A stretch of DNA of 64,000 nt from Mytilus trossulus (GCF_036588685.1 NC_086374.1:92312059-92376058), one strand, 5' to 3'. Shown: positions 10,691 to 21,540, counted from the stretch's first letter. Notes: a model not told the origin generated them from the letters alone. A program made the numbers and translations.

Positions 10691-12109
10691 ATGTTAAAAC
10701 TTTCCTCATTTCTGTGTTATGTAAAAATAAAAAGAATGCACAATTATGGATGGGAATGGTATGACATCAAAATTTACTTATTACTTTATATACTACCATA
10801 AGTCCAGTAATCACTAATGGACTGGACTTCTGATACCACATGTATATATAATATTATAATCAATCAAAGTTGAAATGTGTTTCTAAATAAAAAAAAAAAG
10901 GAAAATATGATAATTTAATTCATCATCATTAAAGTATTGGTGTTTGCCAGTGGCAAATATTTCATACACGTGTAGCTTTAACCATCGGTCTATTTATGTG
11001 CTCTTTATAATAAGATCCGTGAAACAACGACGAAAGACATTAAAATATATACTAACTACTTTATACAAAAGTACATTGATGTTTAATAGATTGAAGTGGA
11101 AATTTAATTTAATTGAAAATTTATCATACATAGTCATATATGTAGCACCTAGCCAGAGATGTTATACATCTATCTATGGTAGCACACAGAAACGTGTCCG
11201 ATTCCTCAAAAACGCGTCAATGTGACGTCAATGATTTGATAAACATGTCAACTGGCGAAACCACTTCTGCGGGACGCCGGTCGAGCAGTACCCTCATAGA
11301 CATACATTTTTTAAAAAGACATTTATAGGCATCACCGGATAATATTAAAACAATAGAATTTACTTACTATTTATAAACGATGATTTAAACTTTACAAAAC
11401 TTATTAAATGCAATGTTAATGGATTTTTTTCTAAATACGCATGACATATTTGCCACTGGACATTAAGTAATCAATAGTTAATTATGTGTTGTAAACTTAG
11501 CCTGCAGTTATGCTTGTTATGAATTACCTATGCTGAACAAACTAATGTTTAATAAATCAATGACATACAGTAAACGTGGTCAAGCACCGGGAAAAAAAAT
11601 ACAATATAAAATGTACATGATGTATTAGTTTTCTAAATTGTGAAGTACCTCTGTCTGAACTTTATAATAATAATAATCATATTGATAAAGAAAATCATAA
11701 ATTAAAGCGCTTCAAATAAAAATAGCTTTTTATTGTGCAATTTTTTTTAAAAACCAGACCTATAGTCTGTGTCTGCAAGCAGAAGAAAGCGTGCACATTG
11801 TAGCAAACTTGGACATTTGTCTGTACGGATTGTCAAACCTTTCCTCCAGATTTTTTTTTGGCACCTGCTTCGACTTTTTTTTCTAATCATTTACAATCCA
11901 ACCGAACAATATGGGTTCTATCGTATCCCACACCATTAATATTGAATTGCATTTTTACTTTACAGAGTATCATTGGGGGTATATGAGTTTTGAAATATTC
12001 TGGCGTTTTTAACCGGACACATTCTTAAATTATCGGACACGTTTTTGAGATTGTAACAATACAAAAGAGGTTATTGTCTTAAGTCAGGAGTTTGGCATTC
12101 TGTAGTTGG
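10691..12109. other. Unassigned region with scattered 'gccactggacatta' motifs
   Basis: The phrase 'gccagtggcaaatatt' (about 10948) and its inverse 'tatttgccactggacatta' (about 11448) recur, and again near 22200 and 25230, so a decayed dispersed repeat is present. 'aacgtgtccgat' (about 11192) and 'atcggacacgtt' (about 12033) form an inverted pair. Open frames here have no recognisable domain. Confidence 0.35.
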
Positions 12110-12230
12110 TTTTCAAGTTTGAATGGTTTTACACTAGTCACTTTTGGGGCCCTTTAAACCTTGCTGTTCGGTGAGAGCTCATGCCGGCACGGCGTTGAAG
12201 ACCGTACTTTGACCTATAATGGTAAATAGT
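12110..12230 (-). repeat. Family C repeat fragment
   Basis: 'ttggggccctttaaaccttg' through 'ccgtactttgacctataatgg' is the reverse complement, with changes, of the module at 27825-27992. It is non-coding. Confidence 0.7.
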
Positions 12231-12348
12231 AATAAAATCCTGTCAAAATAGGAAACACATTTTTAAAAGGGGGTTCCAAATCTGTAGATAGGGTTTCCAA
12301 ATAGATTTCCCTTTTCAAATTTATGCATTTATCGTTAAAAATTTGTAA

Positions 12349-12364
12349 GGGTTCCGCGGAACCC
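12349..12364. repeat. Perfect 16-bp palindrome
   Basis: GGGTTCCGCGGAACCC reads the same on both strands. It lies at the 5' boundary of the satellite-bearing element that follows, and may be part of its terminal structure. Confidence 0.8.
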
Positions 12365-12366
12365 AA

Positions 12367-13300
12367 TGTCTCGCCTATTTTTGCTGTAAATCGCAGGCTC
12401 AACAACAATGAGGAAAAAAATCAATAAAAATATTCCTCTTGTTACTATTTTATGATTGTAAGAAAATCTAAGTCCATTTAAAAGTAAATTACAGAAAAAA
12501 CGGAGTAATCTTTTTACAAACTTTACTTCTGGATACAATTTTATGATCGTAAATAAGCTTCTGTCCAAGTTTGGTACAAACCCAGGATAGTTTAAGAAAG
12601 TTGTTAAAATTTTAAAAACTTCAACCTCAGAGTGAATGTAATGGTTCCCTGCAGAAATACTAAGTCCATTTAAAAGTAAAATATGAAAAAAAAGAATTTA
12701 TTTATTTACAAAATTTACTTCTGGATACTATATTATGATCATAAACAAGCTTCTGTCCAAGTTTGGTACAAACCCAGGATAGTTTAAGAAAGTTATTAAA
12801 ATTCTAAGAACTTTAACCACAGAATGAATGTAATGTTTCCCTGCAGAAAAATCTAAGTCCATTTATAAGTAAAATACGGAAAAAATGAAATTTTATTTTT
12901 ACAAAATTTACTTCTGGATATTATCTTATGATCATAAACAAGCTTCTGTCCAAGTTTGGTACAAACCCAGGATAGTTGGAGAAAGTTATTAAAATTCTAA
13001 AAACTTTAACCACAGAGTGAATGTTTTGTTTCCTTGCAGAAAAAACTAAGTCCATTTATAGTAAAATACGGAAAAAATGGAATTTTATTTTTACAAAATT
13101 TACTTCTGGATACTATCTTATGATCATAAACAAGCTTCTGTCAAAGTTTGGTAGAAATCCAGTATGGTTTAAGAAAGTTATTAAAATTTCAAAAACTTTA
13201 ACCACAGAGTGAATATTTGTTGACGCCGCCGACGACGCCGACGCCGACGGAATGTAGGATCGCTTAGTCTCGCTTTTTCGACTAAAGTCGAAGGCTCGAC
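12367..13300 (+). mobile_element. Non-autonomous element with four 192-bp satellite units
   Basis: The core is a tandem array (about 12460-13215) anchored by 'aagcttctgtc' at 12555, 12747, 12940 and 13132, a spacing of 192-193 bp. Each unit carries 'ctaagtccattta', 'acttctggata' and 'tggtacaaacccaggatag'. The array is followed by a GC-rich GACGCC/GCCGAC trinucleotide run (13222-13250) and a hairpin TTCGACTaaAGTCGAA near 13277. Bivalves are known for mobile elements with central satellite arrays (pearl-like or Helitron-derived). That class is my inference from architecture only, since I see no clear Helitron CTRR end. Confidence 0.65.
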
Positions 13301-13307
13301 AAAAAAA

Positions 13308-13328
13308 GGGGTCCAACTTTCGGACCCC
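13308..13328. repeat. Short hairpin GGGGTCC-N7-GGACCCC
   Basis: A 7-bp perfect stem lies immediately after the satellite element. It could be part of the element end or of the next repeat. Confidence 0.6.
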
Positions 13329-13537
13329 TCCCCCTTCTTACGCCGAGGGGTGTACCGCACCTCCCTTTATCCAATCATATGTTTAGAAAGTCAGGCTGAT
13401 CATTTCACATATATCAATTTGACAAATATTAATACTATAATCTATTTAATAAGGTTTGGCAAAGAAGTAATAATATGTATATCCAAAGCAACCCGCGATT
13501 TTATACCTATTTTGACATTTACAGAAAGTTCTGTAAC

Positions 13538-14059
13538 CAGAGGCGGATCCACCCATTGTTTTAAAAGAGGGTTCCAAACACAGGCACTTGTTTCTATCCA
13601 TACGAAGGTCGACTATCCATAGTCGACCTACACAGGCACTTGTTTCTATCCATACGAAGGTCGACTATCCATAGTCGACCTTCGTATGGATAGAAACTAG
13701 ACCTATAACATATGACTTCGCATTCTTATTCAATTTTTAACGTTTTTATACTGATATTTCCAATTTTTTTTTTGGCACATTGATAGTAAAAAGAAAATAT
13801 CCGAACAGCAAATAGAAATAGTAAATAATGCCCCCGAGGTCATATGTTATAGGACTAGGATAGAAACAAGTGCCTGTGGTTCCAAACACTCAGATAAAAG
13901 GAAAAAGGGGGGTTCCAACTCAGTCCCCTAAAGATTTCATAATTATAGCGAAAAAATGGGAGAAATAAAATATTTTAAGTAGTACTTTATATAATAATGC
14001 ATTGAACGTCCAAAATAATTTGGTGTTCCCACCCCCGGAACCCAAGGGGTCCGCCACTG
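13538..14059. mobile_element. hAT-like MITE interrupted by a nested MITE
   Basis: The left end CAGAGGCGGATCC (13538) and right end GGGGTCCGCCACTG (to 14059) are imperfect inverted repeats of the common CAG-GGCGGATCC type. 'tgtaac' directly flanks both ends, giving a 6-bp match where hAT elements normally give 8. The body is split by the 298-bp element at 13580-13877. Confidence 0.6.
13570..13887. mobile_element. Nested Mutator-type MITE with 10-bp target duplication
   Basis: The 20-bp terminal inverted repeat ACAGGCACTTGTTTCTATCC starts at 13580, and its complement ends at 13877. 'ggttccaaac' is duplicated at 13570-13579 and 13878-13887. A 9-10 bp duplication fits Mutator-like elements. The left terminus is itself tandemly duplicated (again at 13632), and the second copy runs into a perfect palindrome with 27-bp arms (13642-13697). 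Confidence 0.75.
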
Positions 14060-15682
14060 TGTAACGCGTATTCTGCTTTTTTTTATCTAAAACTAACGTA
14101 ATATGTTTTGAATTAGCTATATGCTACACTTTTCTCAGTTTTAAAATATTCAATGTACTACTATACCTTGATCTACCTTCAATCCCATTGTGGTATTCAA
14201 TCCAGAAGAAGTTTGAACTGTTGAACTGTTGAAATGTCAGTGCGAGTGCAAAAATAACGTTTGTAAACAATGAATGACGTCATGTGTAAATCCAATCACA
14301 TAAACGTTTTACAATCAGTCGGAAAGCTGACCCCGATTTGACCCCATTTCTTAAAGCAACAATGGACGTCATGTGATTACCATATATGGGCATTTTTTTA
14401 CCCAAAAAAGGGAAGCCCGTTTTTTTGAACTTGTAGCTGTTACAATGAATTAAAACTAATTTGCTTTTAAGTGAACATTCTTGAGTATATAAGGAATATT
14501 TTCATTAACTCAATTATGGATTTAACTCATTTCTTTCTTTCATAATATGTCTTCAAAGTGTAGGTGTTGACCAAAAAATGTGGTCAAAAAAAATTTAAAT
14601 CGTAATTTTCTTTCTTAACTTCTCGGGAAGCTATGCTGAATTTAAATTATGTTATGTAACATAACTTTGACTACGATATGTCAAATTTGTGCCAGTTGAT
14701 ATGCACAGATACGCAAATGTGCCAGTTAGAAGTGTCGATATTTCTGACGAAGCGGGGCCGACGGTAATTCACGAGTTACGTCCCTTTGTTTGACACTATC
14801 ATGAAAAACTATTGTTATATCAAACACCATAATGCTGTTATTTACAAGTGGATATTATTAAAAATAATCTCTTATATACATTTTGATACTATAAACATGT
14901 GCAAAAAAATAGAGAAACACATTTTATCACTTTTCAGAACTCAGTCCCAGTGAAATAGGCCCTAGATGTGTCCCTATGTGCCATAATAGGGTTAATAATT
15001 GAATATTAATTTAATATTCCAAGAGTTAATTTAATATTCATGTTTTGTTAGGTATTTTTACTGCTGCAACCAAATTATTTTAACACAGAAATAAATGTCT
15101 ACTCAATTTATACAAGGGGTAGTCTAAATATTCATGAATAATGGATCAAGACAGTATGAAAATGATAAAAAAAAAAAACAGGAGTTGATTTCCTTTTCAT
15201 TTCTGACACTTGCAAGTAGGTCCTACCTTTTTCATTTAAACTTAAAAGAGATCATAATGAAAGCTGAATGTAAAATCTTCTGTTCATTGTTTTAAATAAA
15301 AGGAAAATTATTTGCAATCTTTGTATGAACAACTCATTGATTTCATGCAAGTTATAGTTTTTAAATTAATGAATGGGCTCAAATTATAAAATGACACACT
15401 AAACCAATAAATAAATGGTGCTAATCATGAGCTTGAAAATGAATAAGATTAAAATAGACTCAGTAATATTTATTTTTTTCTATTTGAAAAAACTTATAAT
15501 TAATAACATTAAAAAAACTATGCATTTTTATATTTATGTGAAAGTATTTCAGAGCAGTTTCTGGGGGCTAAGTGGACAATTATGTTTTAGATCACAAGTC
15601 AAAATTAAGTCACACTGCATGTCAGTATGATAAAGTTTTGAATAAGATTGATTAAAATGATACTCTGAAAGAGATTGTTTGG
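14060..15682. other. AT-rich stretch, nothing recognised
   Basis: No exon, RNA gene or named repeat can be supported. The frame at 15415-15630 is low complexity and lysine/phenylalanine-rich. Confidence 0.35.
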
Positions 15683-15906
15683 GCAGCAACCATTTGTTTT
15701 CAGGGAGGGGGAACTATGGATTTTTTTCCCCTGACAAGTTGAAAACAATTCTTCTCTTTTCAATTTTAGCATTTCATTAAATGGCAGCTGAGGGTAAAAG
15801 AAACATTTTTTTCACAGGGTAAAAAAACAAATTATATTACAATCAATACTCAATAGCCACCAACCCCTACCCCACCAGAAAATCAAATGGTTTGTTGGCT
15901 GCCTAA
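15683..15906. mobile_element. Foldback MITE with GGCAGCAACCA ends
   Basis: Left 'gggcagcaaccatttg' and right 'caaatggtttgttggctgcc' are inverted. G-rich and C-rich runs sit just inside the ends. Related copies lie at 43308-43602 and 43993-44194, inside the Harbinger-like element. The body is non-coding. Confidence 0.6.
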
Positions 15907-16030
15907 GTTCAAATTTAGGACAATACTTTTTCATTTACTTTTGCAGGATTCCTTCAAATCACAAAATGTGTTTTATGTCGGTCATCTAAAGCAGTTAGTG
16001 TTGAGCAAAGACAGTATACGATTTACTTAC

Positions 16031-16067
16031 CTTGTTTTAGTTAAGTCATACATTTCACTGACTTAGT
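16031..16067 (-). other. Possible non-coding exon end with a perfect donor
   Basis: On the minus strand AACAAG|GTAAGT is a consensus donor, and CTCTTTAG precedes it by 37 bases. All three frames contain stops, so it would be untranslated. It could be a 5' UTR exon of a gene running leftward from the promoter-like stretch at 16.5-16.8 kb. Confidence 0.2.
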
Positions 16068-16499
16068 CTAAAGAGAATATATTAATCCAGTCAAATATTC
16101 ACAGCTGATCTCGCCATTACTTTTTCAAACAAACATACTAAATATTTGTACATTGACTGTGTTTAGATGCAAGGTGACATCAATGTGTAAGACCGAAAAA
16201 CTACAATGTCAAAAAATGTCCTTATTTTGGAATTTAGTTAAAACGGGGTTTCCCAAGGGTTGATAGAACGTTATACTTGATGCTTTTATTTGTATTTTGA
16301 AATACGTGTTATTAATTTTTTGTATAGTACATATAGTCTTTGTTATTAAATCTATGAAAAAAAGAAAAGAAAATAATTTTAAACGACGATCAACAACATT
16401 ACGGGATCGTTAAAAGACGGCCAATTTGACATGTTTGAGAATTTATTCCTGTTGATAATATAATCCATGGTTAACAAATCGAAATAAATATATTACAGA

Positions 16500-16863
16500 C
16501 CCTAATGGCTAGTAGGAAACTGAAAAAGGGATAAACTTCCAAATTGGCGCCAAAAAAAAATTCCGCGAAATGAACGCAATTTCAGAATGGCGGGTTTTAA
16601 TATCAGTTCCATTGTTGTCTTAAGAAAGTAGCAACAACGGTCGTTTCTAAGGGCTTGCTTTCCGACTGAATAGGCAATTGTATGTTCCATATTGACGCGC
16701 TTTTGTGATGACGATAATAACATCAACGGCAAAATTTGAGACAACAGTAGATCAGCCGGGAAGGATAGGATACAGAAATACAGCAGAAAAAATATCGGTT
16801 TACCAGCCACTTGCAGAAATTCTTAAAGTTACAGAAAGAGACGATTGTTACGACAAGTCAGAG
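16500..16863. promoter_or_regulatory. Promoter-like unique stretch with a TTGGCGCCAA box
   Basis: Compared with its surroundings this stretch is less AT-rich and has several CpG (ttccgcgaaa, gacgcgctttt). TTGGCGCCAA at 16544-16553 is palindromic and resembles an E2F-type site. It lies directly upstream of the signal-peptide exon, and a consensus donor on the other strand suggests possible two-way use. This is inference from composition and position. Confidence 0.35.
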
Positions 16864-16927
16864 ATGGCGGATCCTTTTCGAATCATCTACGGATTGCTAT
16901 TGTTCATGTATGTTTTACAAGTCAAAT
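16864..16927 (+). CDS. Signal-peptide-like first exon of a secreted or membrane protein
   Basis: ATG in the context 'gagATGG' opens MADPFRIIYGLLLFMYVLQV followed by K, a short basic n-region with a 14-residue hydrophobic core. The frame meets GTAGGC at 16928, an acceptable donor, leaving a phase-1 exon end. Phase-1 joints after a signal peptide are usual in shuffled extracellular-module genes. The frame is open further upstream, from 16705, but the later ATG gives a clean signal sequence. The next exon was not found. It may lie downstream in repeats or outside the window. Confidence 0.4.
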
Positions 16928-17128
16928 GTAGGCTATGTCTTCTTCCATCACAAGTTTTATTCCGTGAGCATCCTGTCAGATCATATATTTTGCCGGAATC
17001 AACATTCTGTATACTGTGTTGACACAACATTCTATATTCTGTTGACATTTATACAAAAACAATGTCTTTCCCTTCAAGAATTTAGTTCAAATTTATGTGG
17101 TTCATAAGGGAACAGAACATTCGATTTA

Positions 17129-17515
17129 CATATATATATATATATGCGTTTTGTTTAAATATACTTTTTCACTTTTTTGGTCTTTTGGAAAATGTTGTTT
17201 GTGCTGTTTTTAGACCCTTCTACAACGAAATTTGTTTGACATGCACACGTATAAAAATTGCGGTTTTTATCCAACGCAATCATAGGTTTGAACGTAGTTT
17301 TCAATTTAGACTCGTATATATATATATATATATATATTTGTTTAAATATACTTTTTCACTCTTTTGGTCTTTTGGAAAATGTTGTTTGTGCTGTTTTTAG
17401 ATCCTTCTACAACGAAATTTGTTTTACATGCACACGTATAAAAACTGCGGTTTTTATCCAACGCAGTCATAGGTTTGAACGTAGTTTTCAATTTAGACTC
17501 GTTTATATATATATG
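17129..17515 (+). repeat. TA-linked tandem duplication, 187-bp unit, two copies
   Basis: Three TA runs (17129-17146, 17315-17336, 17503-17513) separate two near-identical units that start 'ttgtttaaatatactttttc' at 17151 and 17338. The units share 'gaaaatgttgtttgtgctgt' and 'tttttatccaacgca'. Open frames in this stretch come from the repeat. Confidence 0.85.
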
Positions 17516-17672
17516 TCTAGCGGGACGGCTGCAGTGCAGGCGATTTGGTGTCACGATATCACAGTAGCATGGGTTCGAATCCCGGCGAGGGAAGAACCAA
17601 AAATTTGCGAAAGCAAATTTACAGATCTAACATTGTTGGGTTGATGTTTAGACGAGTTGTATATATATATTT
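17515..17672 (+). mobile_element. tRNA-derived SINE-like element
   Basis: 'tctagcgggacggctgc' resembles an A box and GGTTCGAATCC (17573-17583) is a good B box. The tail 'ttgatgtttagacgagttg' runs into TA repeats. No cloverleaf with paired acceptor arms forms, so this is a SINE rather than a tRNA gene. A piece of the same tail occurs at 20332-20350. Confidence 0.65.
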
Positions 17673-18079
17673 ATACTGCAATCAGCTATTTTACTGTACA
17701 GATAAAGCTATACGTATAAACGTTAGCTTTATACGTCAATGACCCCAATTGACCTATAAGCCCCGCCTCCTTATTGTATTTCATCAACAACATCACGTCA
17801 CGACCATCACAACGTAAAGTAACAATGGTCAAACTTTTTTGAATTTAAACTTTTATGTCTTCAAATTGGTTATTTATATGGCATGTTTATCAAATGCTAT
17901 CAATTAAGTTCATTTTCCCTTTCTAATTCCTTAATACGCCAATGTCTTACCACCTGGACTACGCTCATAGGGAAATCCCCCAAAATGGTACCCCAAGAGG
18001 GAAATTCCAAACACTTTTTTTAACAATTTTTGTTACATGTTTTTTTCATTTTTCATTTTTTTTTTCGATTTCAGTATAA
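17673..18079. other. Unassigned, no gene seen
   Basis: It includes 'gctatacgtataaacgttagc', a near-palindrome around 17707-17728, and low-complexity T-rich sequence. Nothing coding is supported. Confidence 0.3.
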
Positions 18080-18227
18080 AGACAATATACGTATAGTGTC
18101 TTGAAATATGAAATTTATTTGTATTCGGCACGAAACGGGAAAATGCTCGGTAGAACCTCGCATTTTCCCGTTTCTAAGCCTCATACAAATAAATTTCATA
18201 TTTCAAGACACTATACGTATATTGTCT
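18080..18227. repeat. Long perfect palindrome, 45-bp arms
   Basis: The arms 18080-18124 and 18183-18227 are exact reverse complements. A second pair, AAACGGGAAAATGC (18133-18146) and GCATTTTCCCGTTT (18160-18173), nests inside. Transcribed on either strand it would form a very stable hairpin. A related hairpin is at 58281-58427. It could be a foldback element or a hairpin RNA source. Confidence 0.95.
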
Positions 18228-18253
18228 AAATATATATATATATATATATATAT

Positions 18254-18907
18254 GGGTGCTATAAACAGTTTCGTATAAAAAAACTAGGGGTTATCCCCTG
18301 ACTAAATATAACCATGGAGGGAAACCCCTGTTTATTAACTCAATTGGTGCAAAAGTATCATGTTTTTTGTGTTTGATTGTAAAAAATAGTTAATTAGCTT
18401 TCAATTAAAACAGGTTGAATGATTGAAATATTTTAAAAAATTAAATTAACTTTACATGGTTTGAGGGGAGACAACTTTGTAAACATCCTGTTTTTTTGGC
18501 AGTGAAAATTGAAAACTTATTTGCAGCCACTGTAGCTCTTTTCGGAGCAGGAAACCGTACCCTGAAACAAGATTTTTTTGAAAGGCCAGGTAAAAACCTA
18601 CAAATTTCATACAGTTTTGATTATGAAAAATGTGCATGGATCATGTCTTCATGTCTGTGCACATGACCTGGTTTCAAGTTTTTTCTGTCAAAATTAGAGC
18701 TTTTTTCCCCCATGTTCATTGGATGGAATGTTTTTAATATATTAAAAGTACACATTATTTTTATTTCATTATAAACTAGAGAACATTCTGATTCCAGTGA
18801 TATCAAGTTTTATACAAGTATCTTTATTAATCAGTCCACCACTAAGGGTCACTTATGCATGGTCCCTAAAAATGTGACGTCATAGAAAAAAACTGTTGAT
18901 TGCACCC
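18254..18907 (+). mobile_element. 654-bp TIR element, copy 1
   Basis: The ends GGGTGCTATAAACAGTTT and, reversed, GGGTGCAATCAACAGTTT form an 18-bp imperfect inverted repeat. The copy has the same length as the one at 19678-20331, I saw no difference between them by eye, and it is inverted relative to 58625-59279. There is no protein of note; two 61-codon frames on the minus strand are duplicated with it. The left flank ends 'tat' and the right flank begins 'ttaa'. Confidence 0.9.
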
Positions 18908-19677
18908 TTAAAGGGACAAATATATATTATAGTGATGTTTTAGCATAGAAAAGTGCATGCGAATGGAGTAAAATAATTCTGAAAAATATTGTACGGCATG
19001 TATACTGTAATTTAAAAGCATCAGTTTGGTATATTTAATGCAAATATTACAGATTGGTACATAGCAACCAGAAATAAGAAAACCAGACTCTGCGCGAATA
19101 TTGAAGTTTTTTGCATCTTTTTGCGACGTCATGATATTTTATTTAATCTCTCATATATTTGAAACCATAGGTTGCACATTTAAAGTGTAGATATTTTCTA
19201 CTTTGACCTTTACTACTGATCAGTGTGACATAAATCTTAATTCATTATATTATATATTTGGTACTTTTTATAGTCTTAAAGGTACATGTGCCATTCCTAA
19301 GAAAAACACTTTTTCCATATTTTTCTGAACTCAGCTATAACTTAGTTCACATAATACTAGGGACAAAATATATTTCAAGTAACTTTAGTCATGCTTATTT
19401 CATAGTTTTTATTCTATTTATTCAAAAGAAACCCTATTTTATGAATTATTTTCTTTGTAAAACTGATGAAAATGAGATACAGGAAATGTTTGGAATTAGC
19501 TGGTTTAACTGTTTGCCACTGGCCAATATGTCAGTACTACGCGACATGAGAAAAGAGCTGTATTATCACTATTCGTGGTCACAATCCTTAAAGTAAGACA
19601 TCATTTTAATCGGTATAGTGTACAGATTCAGAAAAGCTAAGAAATTTTAATATATTGAATATAAAGTTTTGCCTTAA
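18908..19677. other. 770-bp spacer between the two identical TIR elements
   Basis: It begins TTAAAGGGAC and ends GCCTTAA, so TTAA sits at both inner junctions. A 112-codon frame (19258-19596, plus) is open but has no recognised domain and probably lacks an ATG start. It could be captured unique DNA or a second inserted element. No matching TIRs are visible inside the TTAA sites. Confidence 0.6.
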
Positions 19678-20331
19678 GGGTGCTATAAACAGTTTCGTAT
19701 AAAAAAACTAGGGGTTATCCCCTGACTAAATATAACCATGGAGGGAAACCCCTGTTTATTAACTCAATTGGTGCAAAAGTATCATGTTTTTTGTGTTTGA
19801 TTGTAAAAAATAGTTAATTAGCTTTCAATTAAAACAGGTTGAATGATTGAAATATTTTAAAAAATTAAATTAACTTTACATGGTTTGAGGGGAGACAACT
19901 TTGTAAACATCCTGTTTTTTTGGCAGTGAAAATTGAAAACTTATTTGCAGCCACTGTAGCTCTTTTCGGAGCAGGAAACCGTACCCTGAAACAAGATTTT
20001 TTTGAAAGGCCAGGTAAAAACCTACAAATTTCATACAGTTTTGATTATGAAAAATGTGCATGGATCATGTCTTCATGTCTGTGCACATGACCTGGTTTCA
20101 AGTTTTTTCTGTCAAAATTAGAGCTTTTTTCCCCCATGTTCATTGGATGGAATGTTTTTAATATATTAAAAGTACACATTATTTTTATTTCATTATAAAC
20201 TAGAGAACATTCTGATTCCAGTGATATCAAGTTTTATACAAGTATCTTTATTAATCAGTCCACCACTAAGGGTCACTTATGCATGGTCCCTAAAAATGTG
20301 ACGTCATAGAAAAAAACTGTTGATTGCACCC
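19678..20331 (+). mobile_element. 654-bp TIR element, copy 2
   Basis: Same orientation, length and sequence as 18254-18907. The right flank 'tat' matches the left flank of copy 1, which suggests that both copies plus spacer behave as one unit with a TA or TAT target duplication. Confidence 0.9.
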
Positions 20332-20433
20332 TATGTTTAGACGAGTTGTATATTATATGTTATTCAGGTCTCAGACAGGGTATATACTGTTACATTCCCG
20401 GCTTAGAGTTTATATCCCCTGAGCCTGAATTAC

Positions 20434-20882
20434 ACATATATTACGGATTACCCCTGACTTAATGTTATTTTCCAGTGCAGGTTTTTGTTCACAACACATA
20501 GTATAAGGTGAAAACCCTAATATGTTTGGCATACGTGAAGGATTTTCTAATTTGCTGTGATCATACTTTTATCGTGTATGTAATAATTTATAATAACACT
20601 TTCAACATTAAATTTAAGTATTAAAAGTGTTAATTGCGTGATTTTGTACCAAAAATGTATTATTGACTGAAGCACGTCATTATTTTCCCTCTGTGAGCCT
20701 CTGACAATCTGATAGCTTTTGACTACGTCACATAGTAACCGGTGTTATGATGACGTTTTTGAGGTTCCATTTGGGGATAAAAACGTCGTATATACCCCGG
20801 CAGTTTCCTGAATATACACTGACATCTCTGTGTTGTTATCCAATCACAAACCTCGACACATTTGTAATCCGTAATATATATA
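20434..20882. repeat. Inverted pair 'atattacggatta' around 420 bp
   Basis: 'atatattacggatta' near 20434 and 'taatccgtaatatata' near 20867 are inverted and could be the ends of a small MITE. The inside is non-coding. No target duplication was resolved because the right end merges into a TA run. Confidence 0.45.
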
Positions 20883-20984
20883 TATATATAGTTTATAAAA
20901 AAAGATGCCGTATTATTGTCAACGACACAACAACAACAGCAACAACATATATTTTATTTGCCAATCATGGCAACCAAAATGAGC

Positions 20985-21540
20985 GGAATAATCACAACTC
21001 TCCACAACAGATCAGATGACCAGAAATTAACAAATATAGGTCACCATACGGCCATCAATAATGAGCAAAGCCATATCGCATAGTCAGCTAAAAAAGGCAA
21101 CAAAATGACAAATGTCAACGAATTCAAACAAGAAAACTAACGTTCTTATTCATGTACAAAAATGAACGAACAATGAATATGTAACACACCAACAAACAAC
21201 AACCACTGAATTACAGGCTCCTGACTTCGGACAGGAACATATATACAGAATGTGGTGAGGTTAAACATGCTAGGGTCTTCCCCCCTAAACCTGGAACAGA
21301 GTTGTAACAGTACTACATAACAACAAACTATAAAATTCAGTTGAAAAAGGCTTATTTAACTTTAAATAACAGATGAATGCAAATAGAAATACATCTCATT
21401 AACAAAAACATAATGGACGTTACCGTTACTCAACAAAAAAGGTCACTAAATACAGATCTGAGAGTACTTGCAGTTACTGACAGCTAGTTCAAAGCCACTA
21501 ACAACTAATAACAAAAATCATGCATCTAACTTCAAAGACT
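20985..21540 (-). repeat. Family A repeat copy
   Basis: It runs inverse to 28000-28675, with 'ataggtcaccatacggcc', 'cactgaattacaggctcctg', 'cagttgaaaaaggctta' and 'gacagctagttcaaagccac'. It is diverged and has an internal replaced segment around 21340-21450. Confidence 0.8.

Noticed and set aside
17095-17644. Overlapping open frames of 100-128 codons
   Set aside because: They are produced by the duplicated TA-linked unit and the SINE, with runs of YIYIY from TA repeats.
17515-17672. Functional tRNA gene
   Set aside because: A good B box is present but no acceptor or anticodon stems form. The same holds for 57121-57210, 61448-61512 and 42240-42295, which are SINE heads.
18254-20331. LTR retrotransposon with 654-bp LTRs
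   Set aside because: The repeats have inverted GGGTGC...GCACCC ends instead of TG...CA. No primer-binding site follows the first repeat, no polypurine tract precedes the second, and the spacer has no gag or pol.
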